A DNA stretch of 64,000 nucleotides. It comes from Dillenia suffruticosa. Its lineage: Eukaryota; Streptophyta; Magnoliopsida; Dilleniales; Dilleniaceae. Positions 54,900 to 64,000 of the stretch are shown piece by piece. The stretch's first letter is position 1, and each line of letters opens with the position of its first letter. The DNA lies in NCBI GenBank assembly GCA_033439265.1, contig JAVTVX010000009.1, forward strand, positions 1,105,609-1,169,608. The letters are read 5' to 3'. Position numbers and translations under genes: made by a program. The notes below the pieces were generated by a model. The model did not search any database, was not told the DNA's origin, and saw nothing but the letters and a program-made list of their open reading frames with translations.

Positions 54900-56860
54900 A
54901 CGCGGTTGGAAGTGAGCATCCCAGATGGATCCTGAGGGTTGCTTCGACTTTTCCTAGGGTTTGTTTTGAAAGATTGTTACTTTGTTGTTTGGTCAATTTA
55001 CTAAAGTTACTTGGTTTTCTATTGGGCCCCACAGAAGACAAAATTGGAATCTGCCGGCTTTTGCACAGCAAAGGGTCTGGAAATCGGAATTTAAGGGTTA
55101 ACGACTACCATTGAACCATTACTTACTCCGTAATTCATAGGGTTTTTTTTTTTTTTTTAATTTGTTTTTTTATTCTACATATCGCACACGCATTGTTAAT
55201 TAAAAAGAGCATAGGGAAGGCTCACCCCTAATCTCAAAAAAGTTATACTCAATCTAAATATATTATAATTTTTTTATTTGATTCAAAAAAATACAAAATT
55301 ATTAAAAACATCTATGTTATTCCCTTCTAAATTCAATTCGAATTGAGTTAAACCCCTATTATTTTATTTAAAAATATCAATATTCAATCACTAAATCAAC
55401 TAGTTATCAGTATACTATATATAAGATTCTTTTTTTTTTTATATATAAGGAGATTTGAATTCGAGATCTTTATAAAAAAAAATGACGATTTTAACATAAA
55501 ATATCAGTGTTTTGTTAGATTAGGCTACCTCTTCTTTGATGGTTAGAACATTTAATTGTAATTAATTAATCAATTAATTATCATTATTGTAGTTGTCATT
55601 AGTTGCTTGATGTAAATCCTAAGATGTGCGGTTCTCGCGTTTGGTTGGAGTCTTATCTTGAAGACTGTGTTGTAGACGCGTGGGTTATGTGTTGTTGAAT
55701 CTCTGGAAACCAGCCACGGAAGATGGCGTACCTACCGACATCATGCGGCAAAGCAAGGCCTACCCCACCATCCATCCATGCTTTCCACGTTATACATGTG
55801 TGAGCAAGATGATGGTGCATCCTGGACCTGCAAATACCTGATCTTGAGAGTCTTTGACCTGAATGGTTGAATGAGAAACTTCATGGCAGTAATAAAGTAA
55901 CAAAATTTCCCAGGATGTTGCTTTCCTTTGGAAAATAAAGCCTGCAATTTCTCGTTGATGGCAAGAAAATTTGTATTTGTCTTTGTCTTTGCCTTCGTCT
56001 TTGTAATAAATATCAACACCTAAGCATATCAACGGACATTGATACCATCTTAAATAAGGTTCCGATTTTAAGTTTTGTATATGATTAAAATAAATATCGA
56101 AAAAATTTTACTCTTTACGAATCTAACTCGTATCAAATCAAATTTAATCAGATCTAATATGATTAATGAATATCAATAATTTATAAAAAAATAAAAATTA
56201 ATAAAAGATTTTCATATTTATATATGATGCTAAGAAAAATGAGTTAATTGATGTGAGAGTTAATAGAAAAGGTAAAATTTTTTTGTTATTATTTTTTTAA
56301 ATGCAAATGTACTAAAATATTAAGGGAGTTTTATTGATTATTTTGAGATTAAATTTGTTTTTCTTTAATATGTTTTATTAATTTTTTTTAAGTACAATGG
56401 TTAAAATAGTTATTATTTTTCTCGATGACATTAAATCTAATTTAAATTATATAATTTTTTAATACAAAAAAATATTCATATAATAATAATTTAAATTTTT
56501 TTAATAAAAAATAATTTTTATATGATTTTTTTTTTTTTTTATATAATGAGATGTAATCAAATGAGTTAAAATCAGGAAAGAGGCGATGGAAAAAGGGAAA
56601 CTCTATCGCTTGAGAAACATAATTTTGATTTGATGGCTCCTGCATCCCTTGGAGCCCACAATGAAACAAAATAGTATTCTTGATATCTTGATGATAAGGT
56701 TGATTGTGGAAAATGCGAACAAATATTGCTTCGACCTCTGATAAAAGTCATTCCTATGCCGAGAAAAGGATATCTGAGTCAGTCGTACTTTTTAGTGGGC
56801 AGAATTGGGAGTTTGGGATATTTAGTGGCCCAAAAGAAGGGGACCCAAATCGGATTTTTA
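54900..56860. other. AT-rich intergenic DNA
   Basis: Holds poly-T tracts (55143, 55432, 56528), family B-like fragments at 55230-55500 and a plus-strand family B copy at about 56035-56200 (TTGATACCATCTTAAATAAG, TCAAATTTAATCAGATCTAA, GAATATCAATAATTTAT). The 55740-56030 stretch is less AT-rich but I recognise no protein in it. Confidence 0.5.
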
Positions 56861-56869
56861 TTTTTTTTA

Positions 56870-57455
56870 TCATTTTAATTATCAAATATTTGATAATTAT
56901 ATTGATCTGATTAAATTTTATTTAAAAACTCTTTAGAAAATATTTAGATCATATATAAGATTTGAATCCGAGATTTTACTTATTAGTGCCCATTCATTTG
57001 GATCAATTAGGCATTGATGGATCACAAATAGAAATTATGCATTAACTATGATGCATTATTATCAAAGTGGTAGAAAAAGGCTAAATAATTCAATTATGAA
57101 GGATGGATGATTTTTGAAGACTTCACACAAGCAGCCCCAGACCCAGTATAGGACTTTGAAACAAATCAAGTAATTCAAGCGGGATTCGATTAAATCTGTT
57201 TCAAAATGAATTGAATTTACAATTCTTTCGGAGAATGTTTTTACCGAACACAAGATTTGAATCCAAAATTTTATTTATTAGCATCCAACTGTTGGAACAA
57301 TCGGGTATTGATGGACCCCAAATAGAAATTATGCATTAGCTATGATACATTATTATCAAGGTGGTTTTCAATTATGAAGTATGTATGACTTTTGAAGACT
57401 TCACACAAGCAGACCCAGTATAGGACTTTGATACAAATCCAATTATTCAAGTATG
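56870..57455. repeat. Two-copy tandem duplication, period 294 bp, containing a family B fragment
   Basis: AAATAGAAATTATGCATTA occurs at 57026 and 57320. Both copies contain a reverse family B-like part (GATTTGAATCCRARATTTTA), then CATTGATGGA-like sequence, ATGCATTATTATCAA, and GAAGACTTCACACAAGCAG with CCCAGTATAGGACTTTG. The duplication ends about 120 bases from the stop codon of the BAHD gene. Confidence 0.85.
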
Positions 57456-57573
57456 ATTTCTGTGGGGGATCTAGGAGAAGTCCTAAAAAAGATTAAACAC
57501 TGAAGAACACTTCGTAGAGCCCAGGTCCCTGAGTTCCAATATGTGTACACCCCAATCGTAGATTTTTCAGCTC

Positions 57574-58893
57574 TTATATTTTTGAATCTAAAAGCAAAGA
57601 TGAAAAGCTCCTATTGGAGGAAACATGATCAAGTTGCTCTTGAAGGTTACGCTCGAACATTGGCATATCATTTTCATCCAAGGAAATCCAAGCTTCAACC
57701 CCATCACCCGATCTTGCATTAAACAGGAATATAGTGTTCTTGGATGGCATTCTTGCACTGCTTACCCAAACAGGCTTTCCCCACCCAAAATCAGCTTCAT
57801 GAAAGGGAAAATTGAGAGTACTCGAAAACCAGTAAACCTCAGCACCTTCCGAAGAAAAATTATTTATCTGTTTAAAGGTCTCTGGAACCATGGAAAACCC
57901 TTCTTCGCCTTGCAGTTTTTCCACATGGGCAGCATCAAATTTTCCTATTGCTGTTTTGATCTCAAATGCTAAGTCATCCATCTTTGCCTCTCCGTCTTTC
58001 ACCGGTGATGATGCTAATGCAAGCCAAACAAGATTCCCAGCTGAATTTTTCGGCAGGGGTGGAATTGCTCTTGAACGTAAGTTAATAGCCTGCACTGCAA
58101 GAGAGGCTCTGCAGCTCAGCTTGACTCTTGGCACTTCCATGGCACATTTCCATATCAGTGCACACAAAACGACGGTGCGGCTAGCTTGATTAACAAGTCC
58201 ATTATCGGCAACTTTCCTTTTTAGCACAGAAATTTTTGTGTGATCGAATACAAACCTCTTTGTAATGCTTCTAACCGGCGGACGCTTAAGGCTCAGGGGA
58301 ACCGTTAATGTGTGTAATGGAGGAAAGAGAGAAGCACCTAAAAATATGGGACATAATGATTCACCATTTCCACGAGTGCTTGCAGCCCATCCATTGATGA
58401 ATAAGCTCACAGTCGAGGCATCGCAAAGCAAGTGAGAAAAGTAAGCACCGATCACCATTCCACCACAAGTGAAAAAGTTAACTTGAATGGCCAATTGAAC
58501 TTCCATATTGAAGTCATGAGGAAGGAACTGATCTATTATGTGTGCCTCTGGTTCATTCAGAATTTGTGGCAGTGGACAGTTGACTCGAGCTTCAAAATAC
58601 TCTATTCCTTCATCGTTACATTCGATGTATTCTTTGATGCATTCATCCCCTTGAATCCCTGCAGCAAATGGGTAAAATCGATCAAGGTTTTTAGATAAGG
58701 ATTTTTTCACCCATGAAGCTCTCTCCATGATTTTGGAATCACCATTAACATCAGCTGCATAGTAGAATAACGTAGGCATATGTGTGGCTCCTAAGTGCTG
58801 GTCTAGAAGAGAAAGTTTGTGTTTTCGGAGGTTAGGGGGAGTTGGAGAGGATGGTTTGATGGTCTGGTGGGACATAATTTCTACCTTCACCAT
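57574..58893 (-). CDS. BAHD acyltransferase (vinorine synthase-like group)
   Basis: Cytosolic enzyme that moves an acyl group from acyl-CoA to an alcohol or amine of a specialised metabolite; the real substrates cannot be told from sequence. A single 439-residue exon starts MVKVEIMSHQTIKPSSPTPP, typical of the clade. The catalytic HxxxD motif is HLLCD (154-158) and the structural DFGWG motif is at 368-372. YPFAAGI (74-80) replaces the more usual YPLAGR. No signal peptide, break or intron is seen, and the length is normal. Vinorine synthase is the classic member of this group; stemmadenine- and many scent- or alkaloid-acylating enzymes are related, so the group name does not imply alkaloids here. 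Confidence 0.93.
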   Translation of the reverse strand: MVKVEIMSHQTIKPSSPTPPNLRKHKLSLLDQHLGATHMPTLFYYAADVNGDSKIMERASWVKKSLSKNLDRFYPFAAGIQGDECIKEYIECNDEGIEYFEARVNCPLPQILNEPEAHIIDQFLPHDFNMEVQLAIQVNFFTCGGMVIGAYFSHLLCDASTVSLFINGWAASTRGNGESLCPIFLGASLFPPLHTLTVPLSLKRPPVRSITKRFVFDHTKISVLKRKVADNGLVNQASRTVVLCALIWKCAMEVPRVKLSCRASLAVQAINLRSRAIPPLPKNSAGNLVWLALASSPVKDGEAKMDDLAFEIKTAIGKFDAAHVEKLQGEEGFSMVPETFKQINNFSSEGAEVYWFSSTLNFPFHEADFGWGKPVWVSSARMPSKNTIFLFNARSGDGVEAWISLDENDMPMFERNLQEQLDHVSSNRSFSSLLLDSKI

Positions 58894-58919
58894 TGCCTGT
58901 TCCTGCCTAACAGGATTTC

Positions 58920-61370
58920 CCTAAAGGTGAACACTACAGTGGTCTGAAAGTGTTTCAAGAATATGAATCGTACTTATCATACTTATCCAGATGGAGTGGC
59001 AATCATACTTATCTTTTTGACATCAAAGCCTCCAAATTTGAATGCTAGGATTTGGAAAACATATGAATCGTACCTTTTTCCTTATCCAGATGATGTCAAA
59101 AGTCAAAATACATCCCAATCCGTGTCTATCCAGCACCATTCCACTAACCTTTAGTTTCTCGGGTAGCCACTGGTTTTCTTAAGAATGGGGTTGAATTCGA
59201 CTTTTATGCACGGAGAAGATAGGAAGAAAGCTTTATCTCGAATCGGATTTAGTCGGATCTAATATTACTCTGGATACCATGGTTAAAAAAAAAAATTCTT
59301 AGCCCAGTCCTTACAATTAATTAATTAGTGCAGTTGCATCTTATAAGTTCATACTTCAAATGTCATTCAAATTTATGAGGGTATGGTGAATAAATGAATA
59401 AGCACAAAAAATAATATAGGCAACAAAATAAATAAATGAATTAAGTAATAATAATTAGCACTAAAATCCGAAAAGGCCTTAGAAAATTTCTATGGCCAAA
59501 TTAATTTCTATTTTTTGATAAAGAAAATTTTCTAATTACAGTTCTAAAAATTTTAACTTATAACAATAAGAAACTAAATTTTAATCTTAAATTTTAGATT
59601 AATCGTTTGAGAAACTAATATAAGGGAGAAAAGAGAACAAAAATCCAGTGTAGCGTGTCATTGAGAAAAAAATACCCCAACAAATTTTCTATTTTGATCT
59701 CTTGTATTGTTGACAAAACTTTTACGTCGATTGTCAATCTACTACAATCTTCCTCTTTTATTCACCTAATTAATTTCCACTTTCTTATAAAGGAATTTTT
59801 CTTATTACAATTTAAGGAATTTCGAATTAAAAAAATAAAAACTAGAAAACAACGAATTACTTTTACTTATTTCAATTCTAGGAAATTCAAACTAATAAAA
59901 CATTTAAATAAAAGAATTATTTTTAATTATTTCAAACCAGTCCAATCTTGTCGCGTCCAGCACGGCAAAGAATCAGGCTAGCCCCATAGCCCTGACATGG
60001 GAGTAGGCGGGCCTGGACCTTGTGCCAAGTTGGGCCAACACGTTGAGGCCCACGTGGGCCTACAGAGTTTATTTTATTTTATTTTGGTACATAGTTTTTT
60101 TTTTAATTTTTTTTTATTTTATAAGAATTTAAATCTGAGATTACCAAATTAAGGGAAAGAGATTTATACTATTAGACTATCTCCCAGGACACAGAGTTCG
60201 TTATCTCCCAGGGACACAGAGTTTGTTATAATAACGAAGACAAAATGCCCTTTCTCCGAGCAAAAATTACTCTCCTATGAGGTCAAACGTGAGCATGGAA
60301 GGAATAGTGATGCAGGTCAGCAAATTTGGGTCTCACCATGTGGCCAACCAAAAATTATCCATTACCCACAATTTTTTTTTTTTTTTTGGGTGCTTACCCC
60401 TCAAATCTTTTTAGTTTCATTTAATTTGTTTCGACATTTTTGAAGAAATTTAGAGGAATATCATAGTCCAATATAGCATTCAAGTATTCCCATAACAAAG
60501 AATGTCTTTTTTGGTAATACATTTGTGCCAAGCAATGGCGTTTAGGACTCTAATCTTTATTGAATGGAACAATTATTCAACAATGGAGCCTAACTCCTAG
60601 TTGGTCCAGTGGTCAAACATTAATATCTTCAAATAAAATATCAAATTTGAGTCTTGTGAAGGGCAAAAACAAGTGCAAGAGAGTTTTACTGGATCTAATC
60701 CAACTCAAATAAGATTTAATCAGATCCAACGTAACTACCAAATATTAATGGTTTATACCAAAAAAAATTATTCAGCAATCAAGTTAATTCCACTCTTTAG
60801 GAATGAAAAATGTTAATACTACAGAACAAAACCAAAACAAAGAAGGTTAATACTTCAGAATTTTAATGATTCACTAACTTGTTGGACAGACAAGCATCAA
60901 ACGAGATCGATAAAATAGAGGTGCAATGAAGGTGGAGTAGACAAACAAAAGGTAGAATCTGAATGTAATTTGGCACTAAACAATGAAAATTCTTGGTACA
61001 CATTCGCCACTAAAGTATACATGAGAACCCCTTAACGGAGAAAATACTTCTTTTTTAAAAAATGCTAACTATTTAAAGATGTAGTTTAAGGAGAAGAGAA
61101 TTGTCCTAGACTAAACATGAGTCATCACTCGGTTCATACCTTGTTTGCATATTTGTAGCAGACAAAGGCCATAGCACCGGTCCTATATAAGAAGGGTCTT
61201 TCATTCTTATCTCAAAAAAAGGACCTCCACGTCGCAATACAGACAATGTAGTGGTTGGGACCAGCATATCCCATTGTTGTCATTCTCAAGGTCCGGAGCT
61301 TTATCTTCACCGATGTGATGACATGGATGAGGTTCCGAAATTGTGCCATGTTGGCTATGCTTCCGGTTTC
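58920..61370. other. Intergenic DNA between BAHD and RNase J
   Basis: Contains the BAHD promoter, a segment at 59399-59468 also found at 27003-27069, a partial family B end at 59215-59290, a GC-richer GGGCC-rich patch at 59985-60060, and a minus-strand family C copy at about 60105-60190 followed by a small direct repeat (ATCTCCCAGG(G)ACACAGAGTT). A plus-strand family B SINE is listed separately. No gene recognised. Confidence 0.5.
60585..60765 (+). repeat. tRNA-derived SINE, family B, with target-site duplication
   Basis: Head with box A-like AGTTGGTCCAGTGGTCAAAC and box B-like AATTTGAGTCTTG. Body AGAGAGTTTTACTGGATCTA and AAATAAGATTTAATCAGATC, ending CCAAATATTAATGGTTTAT and an A-rich tail. 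Flanked by AATTATTCAACAAT (60571-60584) and AATTATTCAGCAAT (60766-60779), one mismatch. Confidence 0.8.
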
Positions 61371-61374
61371 CCAT

Positions 61375-64000
61375 TCATTTCGTTGCAAGAGCATCAGCAT
61401 CTGAAAGAATGTTATCCATCTCTTCGAAGTAAGGCCAACCCGTCTTGTTTCTCTTCCCGGTTTGACTCTCCTGTTTCAATAAGACATGGGGTGTCAACAA
61501 GCAGAAAAACCCAGAGGAGAGTGCGTCTGTAGGCCCTTCGATTTTAACAAGTGAATTCTGCTTACCAACAGTGATATTATAGTTATAACAAATAGTCATG
61601 GCTTAGGCCGCAAGAATATTATGCATTATCTGCTAAAGCCGATAGAATGAGTTCAGCATTGTGCCAAGTTACGTCAGACATGGCATTCGTACATATCATG
61701 ATTCAAATATCAAGTATTGCATCAATTTGCACAAGTAACTTAAATTTGTGCAAATAATTTAAGAATATTTTCAGTTCATATATTACTATTTTATACTATC
61801 AAACTCTTTTGGATTGAGTGATTGGACGCTCTACCCTTTTAACAAAGGTCTTGAATTTGAGATCTGAGAATGATGAAAAAGGATTTGGGAGAACTAACCC
61901 CTAAAATGAATCCCACAATACTCGAACTGAATTAGCGGGATAAAACCCGGATACAGGTGGTGAAAAAAAAAAAAAAAAAAAGACTATTTTATACCTAATG
62001 TAGTACTACTGAACCATCGATTTTAAACCACTATGACAAAAAGAAATATACACATGTTATACTAAAAATAGTCTCTGAATACGCAGTGGCAGTCTCAGAA
62101 AATTTTAGGGGGTAGGGGGCAACTATACTTATAAAAATTCATAATTAATATAAAAAAATCTTGGCAGGCCAACTACTTTATTTACCCTAACTTGACCTTT
62201 AAAAACCCTGTGTGAAGGATAAAGGATATTTATTTTAGGGGAGGCCATGGCCCGCGCGCAGGCTGTGGGCAGGCCTCTTTGAATATAGAAATTATTTGTA
62301 GACCAGAATTTTTCAAGCAGTGCATAAAGCTTCAGTTTAGTTAGATAGTAACTAAGCTCATGATGCAACTACTCCGGCATTAAGGAGAAAACTAATGAAG
62401 TGTAAAAAATTCCACATAATTTATAAGCAAGGGCAAACCTCACATTTCTGCACCAGAGATACCCAGAGATATTTGCAATGCCCAGGAGTTCTGTTGAACC
62501 CGATGGCGTGCAAATTTGCAGATATCTCTTCCCAAAGTGACATCCTCCCCTTCACAACTTGGAACCTATTATTGAGGTCACCACGCATCCTAACCAGCTT
62601 CCTAATCTCTTCAGGTTTCCATTTATTTTACTTAATAGACTTTGAAGACTTTGATCCAGTATCCCGTGTGACAGTTCTTGACCGTTTTGCGTACCACTTA
62701 TCTCGGGCTCATTTACATATTCTCTCTGGGAAGCAGAGCCATTCTTCTATTTCTCTAATTGTTCAAACAATGATGGGGTTGATCTCATGAAAGACTTCCA
62801 GAAAGCTTCTGGTGAGGAGCTTGTTCCTCCAATCTAGAGCTTGAAGAAGTATCTTCCTCAGGCAGTAGTCTTTCACCCGCAACCATGTCATCTGCAACAA
62901 ATAGCATGATTGCAACCATCCATTAGATGATGTGTTCTGAATTTATATTTCGGCCAACGAACACATTTTGCATGCACAGTTTAAATTGAACTTTCTTCCA
63001 ATGCAGTATACAGGGAAGAGTGTCCAAGGCAGACTTTACAAAGCAGCTGTTCCTCGGAACCAGAACCTGCAAAAGTTCAGGTACTTGAAGGCATAGAGTT
63101 CTGAATTGTACAAATTACTGTTCAATGTGGCTTGCAATAGCATGTTGGCCAGTCAACTTGTGTCCATCGTCAATTTCATTAACAAAAACAGGTGCCTTGG
63201 ACAGACCAGGCCTTTGTACCCAAGACATGAACATACAAGTCATCAACTTAGGGGATGCACATGCATATTTAAAACAACCAATCAGACCAGACACAACTAA
63301 AACACAAGGCCATGGAAAAATTCGTGAAAAGCAAAGGCATAATTCTGATAAAGACAGACAAATCATGGCTGAAGAGAACAACAAATTTTGCATAGCCCCC
63401 AAAGAATCAACAAGGTGCACTCTTATCCAAACAGTAGAAATTACTTCTTCCTCATGTATTCTGCTTGAATGTCTCCCTCTGGGATGCCCATCAATTACTC
63501 TTTTCAATGCCGATATACCAAAACCATATTCTGGCTTGCCAGAAAGCCTTGAATTTACCTCATCTGAGATAACTACAGCAGGATTTTCCATGGCAATGGC
63601 AATAACCTCCGGTCTTTTACTGCTGTACGTCCTCACCATTTTTCTTAATACCTCCGAAACTGTTTTTCCATATGGGCAAGTGGACAATTAATGGGACAGC
63701 TGGAAAGTGCAGCATGGGCAGCTTGTGAAGTGCATCCAAAAGTTTTTCCTTGTCAAGCCATAAGCCACGCGTGGTGATTCTTATTTTCCCTTTTATGCTT
63801 CTCTCCATCATCCCATCAAAATTTTGTGGACGAAAAATTTCCATGCTGCAATAAAAATACGAATCTTCTATAAATACGTAAAAGAAAAGCATTCGCACTG
63901 CCAACCTATAAATAACAATTACCTGACAATAATAGTGCCATCTGATGCAATTCTTAGCCTCTCGTCTACACACAATTCAGCAGATGTCCCAAATGCTTTA
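61375..64000 (-). pseudogene. RNase J (3' part), probably a pseudogene; 5' end outside window
   Basis: Plant RNase J is a chloroplast metallo-beta-lactamase exo/endoribonuclease with an added C-terminal trihelix (GT-1-like) domain. Blocks read: from the edge to 63923 (GTSAELCVDERLRIASDG), 63845-63445 (MEIFRPQNFDGMMERSIKGK, then [20 protein letters not shown]), 62891-62439 and 61470-61375. The trihelix ([34 protein letters not shown]) joins ESQTGKRNKTGWPYFEEMDN before the stop at 61375. Breaks: two one-base losses near 63721 and 63662-63666, a frame change near 62800, and stops at 62747-62749 and 62628-62630. One short exon between 63445 and 62891 is unclear. The catalytic domain lies beyond the window, so whether the whole gene is dead cannot be told; sequence errors could explain the indels but less easily the stops. 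Confidence 0.8.
61797..61982 (+). repeat. tRNA-derived SINE, family A, with target-site duplication
   Basis: Inserted downstream of the RNase J stop-bearing exon, in its last intron. Box A-like TTGAGTGATTGGACGCTC and a diverged box B (CTTGAATTTGAGAT) precede GGATTTGGGAGAACTAACCC, ATGAATCCCACAATACTC and GAACTGAATTAGCGGGATAA, then poly-A. Flanked by the perfect 12-bp repeat ACTATTTTATAC (61785-61796 and 61983-61994). Confidence 0.85.

Noticed and set aside
57625-58698. Plus-strand frames opposite the BAHD gene (115, 99 and 88 residues)
   Set aside because: Antisense shadows of an intact, strongly conserved coding exon.
61251-61532. A 93-residue plus-strand frame near 61.3 kb
   Set aside because: It runs antisense through the final RNase J exon; the minus-strand TGWPYFEEMDNIL block explains the conservation.
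63125-63691. A 188-residue plus-strand frame at the right edge
   Set aside because: It is antisense to recognisable RNase J sequence and has no homology of its own.

Overview
The window is nuclear DNA of a flowering plant, almost certainly a eudicot. Genes are interrupted by short GT-AG introns, the DNA between genes is AT-rich and full of small retroelements, and every recognisable protein is closest to plant families I know. These include a SWP73/SNF12 chromatin remodeller, a plant-type EF-1-delta, the FHA/AAA ATPase family of Arabidopsis At4g02480, COG2, a BAHD acyltransferase, a CML calcium sensor and a plant RNase J with a trihelix tail. I cannot name the species.

Layout, left to right. 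(1) 1246-5200, minus: SNF12/SWP73 gene with a very long polyglutamine tract, a 5'UTR intron and a tiny last coding exon. (2) 5.2-9.9 kb: repeat-rich intergenic DNA with an RNase H fragment, SINE-like elements and a tandem array split by a small SINE. (3) 9905-13617, minus: STEEP1/CXorf56 homologue in seven exons. (4) 15322-17428, minus: EF-1-delta (eEF1B nucleotide-exchange subunit) with one exon junction that does not stay in frame. (5) 17.8-23.2 kb: gene-poor AT-rich DNA. (6) 23301-38830, plus: a 28-exon gene for a 1209-residue FHA + AAA ATPase, with a hAT-like MITE and tandem repeats in its introns. (7) 40835-48639, plus: 12-exon COG2 gene of the Golgi tethering complex, carrying an Au SINE in intron 2. 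(8) 48.6-52.4 kb: decayed LINE and SINE copies. (9) 52386-53220, minus: small acidic protein with an N-myristoylation signature. (10) 54310-54744, minus: intronless CML calcium sensor with a TATA box. (11) 57574-58893, minus: intronless BAHD acyltransferase. (12) 61375 to the right edge, minus: 3' part of an RNase J gene with several frame breaks, probably a pseudogene.

The genes are unrelated housekeeping or signalling genes and do not form a pathway. The most unusual material is in the repeats: at least three tRNA-derived SINE-like families (called A, B and C here) plus one Au SINE, several with target-site duplications visible by eye. I found no CRISPR array, no tRNA or rRNA gene and no gene cluster resembling a new defence or biosynthetic system. 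All exon boundaries were read by eye from splice consensus, frame and remembered family sequence; none was checked against transcripts.
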